Origin: Trachythela sp. YZ-2020 | Taxonomy: Eukaryota > Cnidaria > Anthozoa > Malacalcyonacea > Clavulariidae | Assembly: GCA_016169945.1 (NCBI GenBank) | Contig: JADLSH010000199.1 | Coordinates: 4,942,938 to 5,006,937, forward strand | Length of the DNA stretch: 64,000 nucleotides | Reading direction: 5' to 3' | Shown here: one piece after another, positions 10,884 through 21,189 of the stretch | Numbering within the stretch: the first letter of the stretch is position 1 | Layout of the letters: each line of letters begins with the position of its first letter | Program-made: the position numbers and the translations under genes | The notes under the pieces: generated by a model | The model's input: only the letters and a program-made list of their open reading frames with translations | Told to the model about the DNA's origin: nothing | Databases searched by the model: none

Positions 10884-11436
10884 AACAATGGAAGCCGTCG
10901 GTTATAGATTCATGTCTCAGTCGCTGTTTATGGGTTAGGAACGCACCAACAGCAAGACATGGGGACGTTTCCATACAAGTCATTAATCTCGTTCCCAGAA
11001 TTTGCCCATTCGAAGGTTAGGTGCGAATTAAATGGACAAATTCTGAGTACGAGATACAGCGGCATGCATTGATCACGACAGCGTGACATAGGCAATTGAC
11101 CCATTGCCACAGTCTGCAAAATTGCAGTCAGAGAAATGAGCTGAATACTGTACATAATTAAATTTAGAGGACATTTTTTGTAAATGATATTCTGTAAATA
11201 ATGAAATATATAAATAATACAATTTTCAATGAAGTCTGCCTGGTGACTGGAAACCTAACCTTCCTACACCACATCCTATCTACCTATCAATGAAAATCTA
11301 TACCAAGTTACCTACCTATGTTTGTACAAGTGGTTTGTATTAGCCTGCGCGCACACGCTACGCACCCCATACTGGCACCATCAGCCAACCCTATCTACAA
11401 GGGCCAATTCAGTCTGACGGGTAAATATTTTTCTCG
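10884..11436. other. Probable 3' UTR and downstream DNA of the Ras-like gene
   Basis: AT-rich sequence after the stop codon, with ATAAATAATAC-type signals near 11,210 that could serve for polyadenylation. No canonical AATAAA was assigned and no other gene is visible. Confidence 0.4.
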
Positions 11437-11568
11437 GCATCTCGTTCGATAGGATTAATAGAAGGTGTTAGTAGATGGAATACTCGAGCGGAAATTTATG
11501 TACATTTTTTAGACCTAGCCAGGAGCAGTTGCAAAAAATGCAATCCTATCAAACGAGATGCCGAGAAA
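11437..11568 (-). mobile_element. Headless SINE-tail copy bounded by GGCATCTCG / CGAGATGCC
   Basis: Starts GGCATCTCGTTCGATAGGAT and ends ATCCTATCAAACGAGATGCC, so the two ends form an inverted repeat of about 20 bp. In between are the GTAGATGGAATACTCGAGCG and TTAGACCTAGCCAGGAGCAG motifs shared with the tRNA-headed SINEs. The tRNA portion is gone. Confidence 0.65.
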
Positions 11569-11762
11569 AATCTTGATATTTACCCGTACACCATAAATTA
11601 TACTGCTACAAAGGCATGGAGCATAGGATGTGCCAGCTCACTGTGGCAAGTGCAGCTTGTCAGGCGGATACAGCTTGCCAGTTTACTTCGAAAACAAAAA
11701 ATGTGTGTGGTGTCTAATATGCCTTTGTTTTGTCCGTCATGTCATCAAGCAGTTTTTTGTTC

Positions 11763-12150
11763 TTTTGCCATCGGGTAGCTAAGCATTGTGCTAACACAGC
11801 ATACCTGGCTGGAACGCCCAGAAACTAAGCAAGTTAAGCACTCTTTGGCACAGCATACTTGGTTGTGACATCGGGTAACTAACCTTGTTCGACCCTGCCG
11901 CGATACCTAGTTGTGGCATCGGGTAACTAAGCTTTCGGTTGGCCCGGCAAACCTAGTTTGTGAAATCGGGTAACTAAGCATTGTTCTGACACACTGGCAT
12001 ACCTAGCCTGGTTGTGACATCGGTAACGAAGCATTTTAGCATTGTTTTGGCACACTGGGATACTTAGTTGCACGGAATCGCGTTTCTCCGTATTGTTTTG
12101 GCACACTAACTATTTGTTCTCCAAAGAATATCTAGTTGTAACATCGGACA
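11763..12150. repeat. Diverged tandem repeat, about 55-60 bp unit
   Basis: About six degenerate copies of a unit containing CATCGGGTAACTAAGC, followed by a GGCACACTGG-type segment and ATACCTAGTTGTG. Spacing and sequence vary between copies. No function is evident. Confidence 0.7.
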
Positions 12151-12409
12151 TCGGTCTCTGCACAGGACCCTCAGTTTGTTCAGCTCATTGTCAGACATAT
12201 CTGCAGGTGGTGTGTAAATGGTTGGGTATAAAGGAAAATATAGAATTATTACTTTGTGTGGGTGATATCTTAGTTATAGCGATATCACTATTTGGTGGAA
12301 ATCGCTATACATGCCCCTTGACCTGAATCTAAGCAATTGCAAATGTTTGTAAACTGCGGACCTCCCACCTGTTGCACTTAGCCATCCACAAGGGTAAGTT
12401 AGGTTTAAA

Positions 12410-12783
12410 CAGTGAGCTCTATATATATATATCTGGAGTGAGAACTTATGTCCAAAAAGTGAAGCCAAAGATGGCGGAAATTGACGTCCAGTGCCAATCC
12501 CTTTCTATTGTTTTCGACCGCGCGGTTTGCACAAGCCGGCAAGGAGTGTGCCGAAATTTCGTGTTTTTACTCCGATTTAAACAATAACATCATGATTTTA
12601 TGAACTAATAACTTGATTAGCGATGCGATCTGTTAGAAACAACTGGAATTAGCAGGAAAAAATGGTATGAAAACTGTTTATGACCTTCATGAGTTTGGAC
12701 GTCAATTGCCGCCATCTTGGCTTCACTTGGCCTATTGGCCGAACATTACAAGTTCTTACTCCAGATATATATGGAGCTCACTG
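12410..12783. mobile_element. hAT-type MITE, 8-bp TSD GGTTTAAA
   Basis: Terminal inverted repeats CAGTGAGCTC...GAGCTCACTG, followed inward by TATATATATCTGGAGTGAGAAC and its complement, are flanked by identical GGTTTAAA at 12402-12409 and 12784-12791. Long inner inverted segments (AAGTGAAGCCAAAGATGGCG type) continue the fold. An older, inverted relative is at 37,268-37,511. Confidence 0.9.
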
Positions 12784-13178
12784 GGTTTAAATAGGACAGT
12801 GATACAATGACGTAACCATGCGACTTGACAATTTGAGACAATGAGATACACACGTAAATCGCTGGATAGCAAAGACAGAAGCACTTTAAACATATTTTGT
12901 GAACTTTTAAAGATATTTTACAACTTTTAGTATTTGCTGGGCCGCCTATGGTTGGCGGTTGGCGGTCACCCACTCACGCTATTTCTGACCTCCCCCGTAA
13001 TGTCACGAAATCTCCCCCCGGTGAATATTCAAGCCGAGAAGTGTGTTGACTCTAATAAATTGACTTGCTTTCGATATAAGCTTGTATTACTGTATAACTA
13101 ACAAAGTATAGTTATTACATAAGTTCTGGTATAAGTTCCACCTTGAAACTCCAAATATGAGACGAGCAAGTGGAGACA

Positions 13179-13400
13179 AAGGCAGGAATCGAACCTGCGG
13201 CCCTGCGTTTCCAGTGCAGCGCTTTACCAACTGAGCTACATAGTCCAGTTGGCGAGCATTAACCGTCTCGCACAGGGCCGCAGGTTGCATTTTTGGCAAC
13301 TGCTCCTGGTTAGGTCTAAAACTGGGTATATAATTTTCGTTCGAGTATTCCATCTACAAAGCGCCTTCTACTATTATTTCTATCGAACGAGATGCCAAAA
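13179..13400. mobile_element. Composite SINE: minus-strand tRNA head joined to plus-strand tail
   Basis: GGCAGGAATCGAACCTGCGG at 13180 is the B-box side of a minus-strand tRNA head running to about 13246. From about 13270 a plus-strand SINE body follows (GCAACTGCTCCTGGTTAGGT, then TATTCCATCTACAAAGC and CTATCGAACGAGATGCC). The head and tail face opposite ways, so the copy is rearranged. Confidence 0.65.
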
Positions 13401-13478
13401 AGAACGTGATATTTACCCATACCTTACACTGGCATCACTGCCATCGTATTTACACGAATTTGCGGTTAATGCTCAGCA

Positions 13479-13606
13479 ACTGGACTCTGTAGCTCTGTTG
13501 GTTAGAGCGCTGCACCCGAATCGCAGGCCTTCGCAGATTCGATTCCTGCCAGAGGGCCGAAAGTTGCATTTTTCGCAACTGCTCTAACTGTTCCTGGTTA
13601 GGTCTA
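13479..13606 (+). mobile_element. tRNA-derived SINE, plus strand
   Basis: The head GGACTCTGTAGCTCTGTTGG, the B-box remnant GATTCGATTCC, CCAGAGGGCC, the GTTGCATTTTTCGCAACTGC hairpin and TTCCTGGTTAGGTCTAA are in family order. It ends about 90 bp before the Polinton. Confidence 0.78.
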
Positions 13607-13694
13607 ACCCAACGGAAAGCGTACATGTATCTGCGCATGTGTATTTGCATAGATGTGAATGCATGAAGTCAATGAGTGGATGAACGTTTATGTT

Positions 13695-14635
13695 AGTAGG
13701 GTAAAAGTGGGGGTTCTGGCGCGGGTGGAGCGGGTGGAGCATTAAGCTCCACCCATGACGTCATCATTTCTTAAGTGTTTTAATTTATTCACACTCACGT
13801 TAATTTATTTTAGCTCACTACAGTGCTAATGGCTTTTCTTAACATTTTTGAACCGCTGCCGTTTGTTTATCTACAGTTTGAAATTTATTTCTGGCTACTT
13901 TGCTGCCGTTTATAGTTTTTAGTTTATTAATTAGTGTCACATGACGTACACCTACCTCTAAAGAATGGCTGCTCTTCGCATTTTCTGCTGGACTTTAATA
14001 TATAAATTATATTCAGACTACGATTCCCGTCCGGTTCATCAACTGCAACTCTAAGGAATAGGAGTGATGTAAGCGCTCGGTATATATTCACTTAAGTTTA
14101 CTTCTATGCTTGTGGGAGGTAGGTAATGACACCATACGCATGCGCATTAACGCAATTTGTGAAATGTAGAGGGTTATGTTTAGTTTACTCTGAGATCAAT
14201 TTATTTCAGCTTACCACAGTGCTAATGGCTTTTCATGGCGTTTTTAAACCGCTGCCGTTTGTTTGTCTACAGTTTTTAGTTTATTTCCGCCTACTTCGCC
14301 GCCGTTTGTTTATCTACAGAATTTAGTTTATTTCTGGCTACTTCATTGCCGATCTATTTAAATAAGAATAAATCTTTCGCTTAGTATTTTATATTTAACA
14401 TAATGAATTGATAGTCGACCTATGAAAATGCAAATTGTATGGTAAATATACTTTCTTGTGGCAAGACACACAGCATGGAACACAAGAATCGAACGAACAC
14501 GCTCAATGAACATCCATCTCAGTTGTTAGTGCGCATGCGTGCTACGTATTTTATTAAATACTTCTCCCACAATAAACCGGGGAAGGTTTTGTGTATATAT
14601 TTGGTGGTTTGATTGAAAAATACCACTCATCATTA
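13695..14635. repeat. Left terminal inverted repeat of the Polinton
   Basis: Matches 28428-29530 in reverse complement, apart from a 163-bp block present only on the right. The inner edge is set here at the transposon insertion site; homology in fact continues beyond it through the whole arm. It contains subterminal tandem units of about 45 bp with GCCGTTTGTTTATCTACAG (13,856-13,925 and 14,250-14,345). The open frame at 14126-14326 occurs in both copies but looks fortuitous. Confidence 0.88.
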
Positions 14636-16446
14636 TAGTCGGCCGGCCAAGAGTTCAAAATATGCTCCTAAAAGATTTTGATGGCAATTTTATGTTAGAA
14701 GCTGGCAAGAACCATATTCATACTCAGGTAGATGTAGGGAATAAGGTTTGAGGTGTTGCCAAGTCGAAATCTTAAATTTTGAGTGAAAAAATATGATATT
14801 TCTAAGCCTCCTTCCCGCGAAATCGCGGTAGTTTAACTTCAAACGATTACCGACAATTCTGCTGCTATGAGACAGACTTCTTTGCTCTGATTGGCTATCG
14901 GAATTGTTCCTAAATTGGTCAGCCAATGGGCGAACGTCGAAAAGTCCTGACGCTTCCGGTTTTTGCAACATACGAGGTAAACAACATCAAAGATATTCAA
15001 AGAACAAGAAAGAAATATGCTATTTATAAGATTTTTCGTGGTAATGCGATCAATATTATCTATACCCAATTGTTCTTTGCTTAGTTATACTGATTTAGAC
15101 CCCTTTGCCCGCATTTGCTTGATTATCGCCGCTCCTATGGCTATGTCGTGTGAAGTCAAATATAGTTTTAATACAGCCAGTACAATAATATAGTGCACAA
15201 AATATTGTACTGTCTGACCGGAAAAAGTATGACTATTTTATTCAATCGATACTATCTCATTTCTCGACTTATTGAATACTATCAGAGTATTCTTATAATT
15301 TCAACAAGATTTTACCGCACTGTTCAGTTCAATTCTTTAGCCTTTAGTTTAGCGTAGCAGCAAGTTGCAGCTGTTTGTGTCGGACTGATATCAAATTCCT
15401 GTGTTCGATATTTATTAAAAATAACATATCATTCCCAATGATAACAGGCCTCGTAAGCCATTCTAGAAGTCAGAACTTTAAAAATTTCCGTGCTTGAGTT
15501 TGTTCACGAACATTATTTAGAACTTGACAAATTGCAAAGTACATTTTTATTGTTAGTTCCATTCAAAAGCCGAATATGTTTCTAACAGTTATCACTAAAA
15601 TATAAAAATATATATACAATAGTTTCTTAATGAATAAAGTCATTTTAGTCAAATGCGTTTGTGTTTATAATTACAGGCTACAGCGATAGACATTGAATAA
15701 TACAGGCTAGCCTTGATATAGGTCAGTGCAAACATATGCAAATGAAATATTCAACAATCAAAACAGACGCGAGTCCTACTGTAGTTCGTTAGACAATCAG
15801 GTAAATCGTTAAATACACTTCCATTGGTAGACTGATATACAATGTGAGAGTATGGTTTCAAACATTGACTGAACAAAATTCAACAAAGATTGGATACAGT
15901 ATAAAATATTTAAAATATTTGAGCTCGACACAATTCAGCACCGGACAAAATACAAAACATTTTGGCACGATACTTAGTAATTAAGCAAATGTTGGAGAAA
16001 CGGGGGCTGTATCAGTATAGATAATATTGTCGCATTAACACGAAAAATCTTACCTAAATATCATTAAAATCGTATAAATAGCATATTTATTTCTTGTACT
16101 TTGATGTTGTTTACCTCGTATGTTGCAAAAACCGGAAGCGTCAGGACTTTTCGACGTTTGCCCATTGGCTGACCAATTTAGGAACAATTCCGATAGCCAA
16201 TCAGAGCAAAGAAGTCTGTCTCATAGCAGCAGAATTGTCGGTAATCGTTTGAAGTTAAACTACCGCGATTTCGCGGGAAGGTGGCTTAGAAATATCATAT
16301 TTTTTCATTCAAAATATAAGATTTCGACTTGGCAACACCTCAAACCTTGTTCCTTACATCTATCTGAGTATGAATATGGTTGTTGCCAGCTTCTAACATA
16401 AAATTGCCATCAAGTTGCAAGATACGATGACTTGGCCGGCCGTCTA
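14636..16446. mobile_element. 1.8-kb non-autonomous DNA transposon inserted in the left Polinton arm
   Basis: Ends TAGTCGGCCGGCCAAG and CTTGGCCGGCCGTCTA; the terminal inverted repeats extend about 430 bp (14636-15067 and 16013-16446). The flanks repeat TTA (or ATTA), and the empty site is preserved as CATCATTAGCC (complement) near 28,428 in the other arm. A 3-bp TTA duplication would fit PIF/Harbinger-type elements, but the ends do not let me name the family. A 93-codon frame (MLQKPEASGLFDV...) is open in both repeats, 14690-14971 (-) and 16120-16401 (+), with only a few changes. It may be coding or merely repeat-conserved. No transposase is seen in the middle. Confidence 0.85.
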
Positions 16447-16763
16447 TTAGCCGAATGACTGATCAGTTCATCCAAAAGTTCGTAAAGAGTTATTGTATCG
16501 AGGATCGAGGTAAGATCTTTAATAATAGATTAATAGTTTAATCTTTTTTGGTGTGGGGAAATCGCTTCTTGGTCTACCAAGTAGTTGCTGTGCCCTTGTT
16601 GGCTGCACCCATGAAGAAAGAATCTGAGGTGCCCCTTGGGAAAGTCTAGCAACGAACGGGTTTAGTTGTTGACAACATCAAGTCTCATAGCAGTTTGCTT
16701 ACGTAGAATTATATAGAAGTCATTGTTTACAACAGTAAACTAACAGTTTACTCTGTTTGTAGG

Positions 16764-19700
16764 ATGGATTACACTTGCAAGACTTGTTCAAAAAAGTTCA
16801 CCCAACTGAGAAATTTAAACCGTCATGAACGGTCCATTCATGGAGACAAGAAGTTTGTTTGTGATCAGTGCAGTGAGTTTTTTACACGGGGAGACGCACT
16901 AAAGCGACATCAGAAGCGTCACCAAAGAACCGTTACCCATACCTGTAACAACTGTAGGAAAGAGTTTTCCCGTCGCGATAATTTAGTAGAACATCAAATT
17001 CAATGCCAAGGGAACCCTTTGAAACGAGGACGTGATGAAGACGATAGCAGTCCAGCGCCAAAGAAAATGCGAGGCGAGAATCAAGTTGGAGAAGGCGAAC
17101 CAAATAGTCAAGTTGAAGAAAACGACAACCGGCCCTGCAGTTCAACAACAGCTTTTGAAGATTCTTTGAAGAAGATCGAGCTGAAACCTCGAAAAGATCA
17201 AAAGCAAGATATGTCTCACTTCTTACGTGGCAAGACAAAACCCATATTGAATCACCTTTCGAATGAGTTAGTAAAGAAAAGGGGCATTAAATGGTTTATC
17301 AGCGTTAAAGTACGGTTCATCAAACCTAAACCTGATGGTGAAGATGTGGCTACCAAAACCCACTTCCGCAGTCTCTGTATGAAAACCGTAAACCAGCACG
17401 AACTCGACAATCAACTAGACGAAGCCAAGCAGAAAATCACCCAGTCACTTGTGTTATTTCAAAAGAAGGGCGGTTGGGTTTTAGACGAAATCCTTCATCT
17501 TGACCTTAACATAGCCCAGTATACTCCAGTTAAAGGATCCAGTTTTATCCCTCTTCCCAGCAAGCTAAAGACCAAGAAAGCCATCATCAACATCAAGAAT
17601 TCTGACAACAAGTGTTTCATGTGGTCTATCCTTGCCGGTATCCATCCTGTCTCTCGTGATGCTGAAAGACTCCACCACTATCAGCAGTTTAAAGATGAAC
17701 TAGACTTTACTGGCATTGAGTTTCCCGTTACTGTTGAGAAGATTGGAAAATTCGAACGTCAGAACAATATCTCAATCAACGTATTTGGTTTTGAAGATGT
17801 ACTCTTTCCTATCTACATCACAAAGGAACACTTTGATACCCACGTGAATCTATTGCTATACTCCCAGGGAACAACCAGACATTACTGTCTCATTAAAGAT
17901 CTGAATAAATTCCTCTACAGCCAAAACCGTCACAGAGCCCGCATGTATTACTGTCGCTACTGTCTACATGGATTCATCCGAGAAGACCTGCTCCAAGACC
18001 ATGAGCCACACTGCTCACAACACGGTCCACGACGCATCGAGCTACCAAACGAGGACAATGCATTTCTATTTTTCAAAGATTACCATAAGCAGCTGAAAGT
18101 CCCGTTTGCGATCTACGCCGACTTCGAAAGTCTTACTACCAAGATCGACTCAACCCAACCAAACCCTGACAAATCCTCCACTGAAAAATACCAACACCAT
18201 CAACCTTGTGGATTTTCGTACATTGTAGTATCTGAAGTTGACAAGTATTCCAAACCACCTGTGGTTTATCGTGGAGAAGATGCAGTCGACAAGTTCCTGG
18301 AGTGTTTAGAAGAAGAGCAAAAATATATTCAAGAGAAACTTGATTTTGTCGAGCCTATGCGAATTGAAAGAGAAGAAGAGCAGGCGTTTCAAGACGCTGT
18401 AGACTGTCATATTTGTGGATATGAGTTGGGAGCTGATCGTGTTCGTGACCATTGTCATCTCACCGGAAAATTTCGTGGTGCTGCCCACAACGACTGCAAC
18501 TTGAACTATAGTTTTACAGGACGAATTCCCGTCATTCTTCACAATCTACGCGGTTATGATTCTCATCTGATTATGCAAGGAATTGGTAAACTCAAAGACA
18601 AGAAGATCAACTGTATCCCGAATAACACCGAGAAGTACATCTCTTTCTCCATCGATAATTTGGATTTTATCGACTCTCTACAATTTATGAATGCATCGCT
18701 GGAAAAGTTAGTATCGAATCTAGCCAACGACGGTGCTCATAAGTTCCCAACTCTAAAGAAATACATCGACAGCGACAAAGTGCCCCTTCTACTAAGAAAA
18801 GGAGTTTATCCTTATGACCATATGGATTGTACAGACCGATTTGAAGAACCAACCCTACCACCAAAGGAGTCCTTCTACAACATACTGAACGATGAACAAA
18901 TTTCAGATGAGGATTACGCCCACGCAACGAATGTGTTTCATGGCTTCGCGTGTCAGAACATGGGTGATTACCATGACTTATACTTAAAGTCAGATGTTCT
19001 ACTTCTCGCGGATGTGTTTGAAAATTTCCGAAGCGTGTGTCTGAAAGCGTACAACTTGGATCCTTGTCACTTCTATACTAGTCCTGGTTTGGCTTGGCAA
19101 GCGTGTTTGAAAATGACTGACGTCGAACTGGAACTTCTGACTGATCCAGATATGTACTTGTTTATTGAAGAAGGCCTCCGTGGTGGAATTTCGATGATAA
19201 GTAATCGATTTAGCAAAGCAAACAACCCCTATGTTCCTAATTACGATCCCACGCAAGAGACCTCGTATGTGATGTATTTCGATGCTAACAACCTCTACGG
19301 CTGGGCTATGTCGCAACCTCTTCCAACGGGTGAATTCGACTGGCTAACCGACCAAGAGATTGCCGAACTTGACATCACAGACGTTGTAGATGATAACGAA
19401 GAAGGCTACATATTAGAAGTGGACCTTCACTATCCCTCCGAATTACACGATCTTCACAATGATTACCCTCTAGCACCTGAGAAAATGAAGATTTCTCCAG
19501 AGATGTTGTCACCATATTGTCAAGAACTGTCGGAATGTTTGAATCTTCGTGGTGGTGCTGTGCCTAAATTGGTTCCGAATCTTCAAGACAAGACCAACTA
19601 CGTGGTCCATTACCGCAACTTAAAGCAATACCTGGCACTTGGTATGAAATTGACAAAGATCCACCGCGTTTTAGTATTCCAGCAAAGTCCATGGCTAAAG

Positions 19701-20555
19701 ACCTATATCGACTTTAATACCGAGAAACGAAAGCACGCAGCTAACGACTTCGAGAAAGATTTCTACAAGTTGATGAACAACTCAGTATTCGGTAAAACCA
19801 TGGAGAATTTGAGGAAACGAGTCAACGTCAAGCTCGTCAACAACAAGGCTAAACTATCCAAATTAACAGCATCCCCATCCTTTGACTTCTTCCGCATATT
19901 TTCCGAGGATTTAGCAGCTGTGAATTTGAAGAAGACGAAGCTCTATCTGAACCGTCCCATTTACGTTGGATTCGCCATTCTAGATCTTTCCAAAGTACTC
20001 ATGTACCAGTTTCATTATGAGTATATGAAACACAAGTATGACACTAACGCCAAGTTGTTGTTCACAGACACGGACAGCCTCTGTTATGAGATCAAGACTA
20101 GCGACGTTTATCAAGACATGCTACAGGACATAGAACTTTTTGACACTTCCGAGTATGCACAGGACCATCCATTGCACAGCCTAACGAACAAGAAAGTCCT
20201 TGGCAAGATGAAAGACGAAACGCATGGCATCCCCATCCAAGAGTTCGTTGGTTTGAGACCAAAGATGTACTCTATTCTCTATACCGAAAACGACAAGCAG
20301 GTGGAGAAGAAAACGGCTAAAGGAATAAAGAAGTCAGTAACAAAACGAAAGCTTCGACATGCAAATTACAAGGAATGTTTGTTTGAGAAGAGACAGACAA
20401 TGGCTAGCATGAATCAAATTCGAAGTGAAGGCCATGAAATCTACTCGATCAAATTGAATAAAATAGGTCTTAGTCCTTATGACGACAAACGCTATATTTT
20501 AAATGATGGAATGAACACGCTCGCTCATGGGCATTATGAAACCAGAAGAACATAA
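16764..20555 (+). CDS. Protein-primed-type DNA polymerase B of Polinton, intact
   Basis: A 1,263-residue family-B polymerase expected to copy the element's linear DNA from a protein primer. Three zinc fingers sit at residues about 4-81 (CKTCSKKF..., CDQCSEFF..., CNNCRKEF...) and another at about 394-413 (CRYCLHGF). Exonuclease motif I is YADFES (D453, E455). A C..C...H..H cluster, CHICGYELGADRVRDHCH, lies at about 548-566 and resembles an endonuclease-VII-type zinc site. IPVILHNLRGYDSHL and DLYLKSDVLLLADVF follow. Polymerase motif A is YFDANNLYGW (D840), motif B is [11 protein letters not shown] (from K1002) and motif C is TDTDS (D1102, D1104). All expected catalytic acids are present. The start follows an AG acceptor-like GTAG and begins at the first zinc finger. 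The intact frame contrasts with the broken mirror copy at 24394-28118. Confidence 0.95.
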   Translation: MDYTCKTCSKKFTQLRNLNRHERSIHGDKKFVCDQCSEFFTRGDALKRHQKRHQRTVTHTCNNCRKEFSRRDNLVEHQIQCQGNPLKRGRDEDDSSPAPKKMRGENQVGEGEPNSQVEENDNRPCSSTTAFEDSLKKIELKPRKDQKQDMSHFLRGKTKPILNHLSNELVKKRGIKWFISVKVRFIKPKPDGEDVATKTHFRSLCMKTVNQHELDNQLDEAKQKITQSLVLFQKKGGWVLDEILHLDLNIAQYTPVKGSSFIPLPSKLKTKKAIINIKNSDNKCFMWSILAGIHPVSRDAERLHHYQQFKDELDFTGIEFPVTVEKIGKFERQNNISINVFGFEDVLFPIYITKEHFDTHVNLLLYSQGTTRHYCLIKDLNKFLYSQNRHRARMYYCRYCLHGFIREDLLQDHEPHCSQHGPRRIELPNEDNAFLFFKDYHKQLKVPFAIYADFESLTTKIDSTQPNPDKSSTEKYQHHQPCGFSYIVVSEVDKYSKPPVVYRGEDAVDKFLECLEEEQKYIQEKLDFVEPMRIEREEEQAFQDAVDCHICGYELGADRVRDHCHLTGKFRGAAHNDCNLNYSFTGRIPVILHNLRGYDSHLIMQGIGKLKDKKINCIPNNTEKYISFSIDNLDFIDSLQFMNASLEKLVSNLANDGAHKFPTLKKYIDSDKVPLLLRKGVYPYDHMDCTDRFEEPTLPPKESFYNILNDEQISDEDYAHATNVFHGFACQNMGDYHDLYLKSDVLLLADVFENFRSVCLKAYNLDPCHFYTSPGLAWQACLKMTDVELELLTDPDMYLFIEEGLRGGISMISNRFSKANNPYVPNYDPTQETSYVMYFDANNLYGWAMSQPLPTGEFDWLTDQEIAELDITDVVDDNEEGYILEVDLHYPSELHDLHNDYPLAPEKMKISPEMLSPYCQELSECLNLRGGAVPKLVPNLQDKTNYVVHYRNLKQYLALGMKLTKIHRVLVFQQSPWLKTYIDFNTEKRKHAANDFEKDFYKLMNNSVFGKTMENLRKRVNVKLVNNKAKLSKLTASPSFDFFRIFSEDLAAVNLKKTKLYLNRPIYVGFAILDLSKVLMYQFHYEYMKHKYDTNAKLLFTDTDSLCYEIKTSDVYQDMLQDIELFDTSEYAQDHPLHSLTNKKVLGKMKDETHGIPIQEFVGLRPKMYSILYTENDKQVEKKTAKGIKKSVTKRKLRHANYKECLFEKRQTMASMNQIRSEGHEIYSIKLNKIGLSPYDDKRYILNDGMNTLAHGHYETRRT

Positions 20556-20839
20556 ACCAAGCGAAATGAAAACTATCGTATTGTTTATAATAAACGTTTT
20601 ATTATCGATGATTACAAAACACTTTATATTAAATACAGTTAAAAGTTTTAAAGTTATACATGTTTAAATATTGTTAAAAATACAGTTGAAATAAATTTGT
20701 TTAAAATGTTTTCTAAGTCCATTTATTTTCGATCTTCAGTTTGTGGTAATGATCCAGATTTACCTGTCTACTCTTCCAACAGCACGATTTACTTTTGCAT
20801 TTTTTTTGCGTTAAGAGCCAAGCTTCCTTTGCGTTTTGT

Positions 20840-21189
20840 TCATTTATATCTTAGTACAAGAAGTTCTTTTTCGATTCTTTTACACCAGGACGTCTTTCCT
20901 TCTTTCCTATCACGAACAATCACCACTTTGGATCGTTTGAACACCATAGAAGGCTTGTTTGTTTGCTTACATAAGCATTCCGGCATTTTGTGCAATGTGG
21001 TTTTATTTTGACGTTTAACATTTCTAAGGCTTCTTCTTTGATCTGAAATAGCTCTTTTTCGATCCGACGGTCCGTTTGTTCTAACTGATTTAGCGCGTAC
21101 CGAACCAAAAATGTTTCTTTTTGACGATCTCTTACGAGAAAGCGAATTGTGTTTACTCTTTCCAGGCATGTCTTAAACTGAAGACACAT
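20840..21189 (-). CDS. Small Polinton ORF region, two overlapping frames
   Basis: Two overlapping minus-strand frames compete. The frame at 20920-21189 (89 codons) has a probable coiled coil, LEQTDRRIEKELFQIKEEAL, followed by a CxxC...C cluster (HCTKC, WCSND). The frame at 20840-21169 (109 codons, from MPGKSKHNS) is extremely basic and serine-rich, like DNA-condensing proteins. The coiled-coil frame looks more protein-like. The mirror copy near 23,760-24,110 (+) is broken by indels. It converges on PolB with about 280 bp between the stops. No function is assigned. Confidence 0.5.

Noticed and set aside
11763..12150. 5S rRNA-related cluster
   Set aside because: Only short resemblance (AAGCTAAGC-like words); the unit length and the rest of the sequence do not match 5S rRNA.
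14126..14326. 66-codon frame identical in both Polinton termini (also 28737-28937)
   Set aside because: It lies across subterminal tandem repeats, has no domain, and identity follows from the inverted duplication.
18306..19316. Minus-strand frames inside PolB
   Set aside because: Antisense shadows of the PolB coding sequence.
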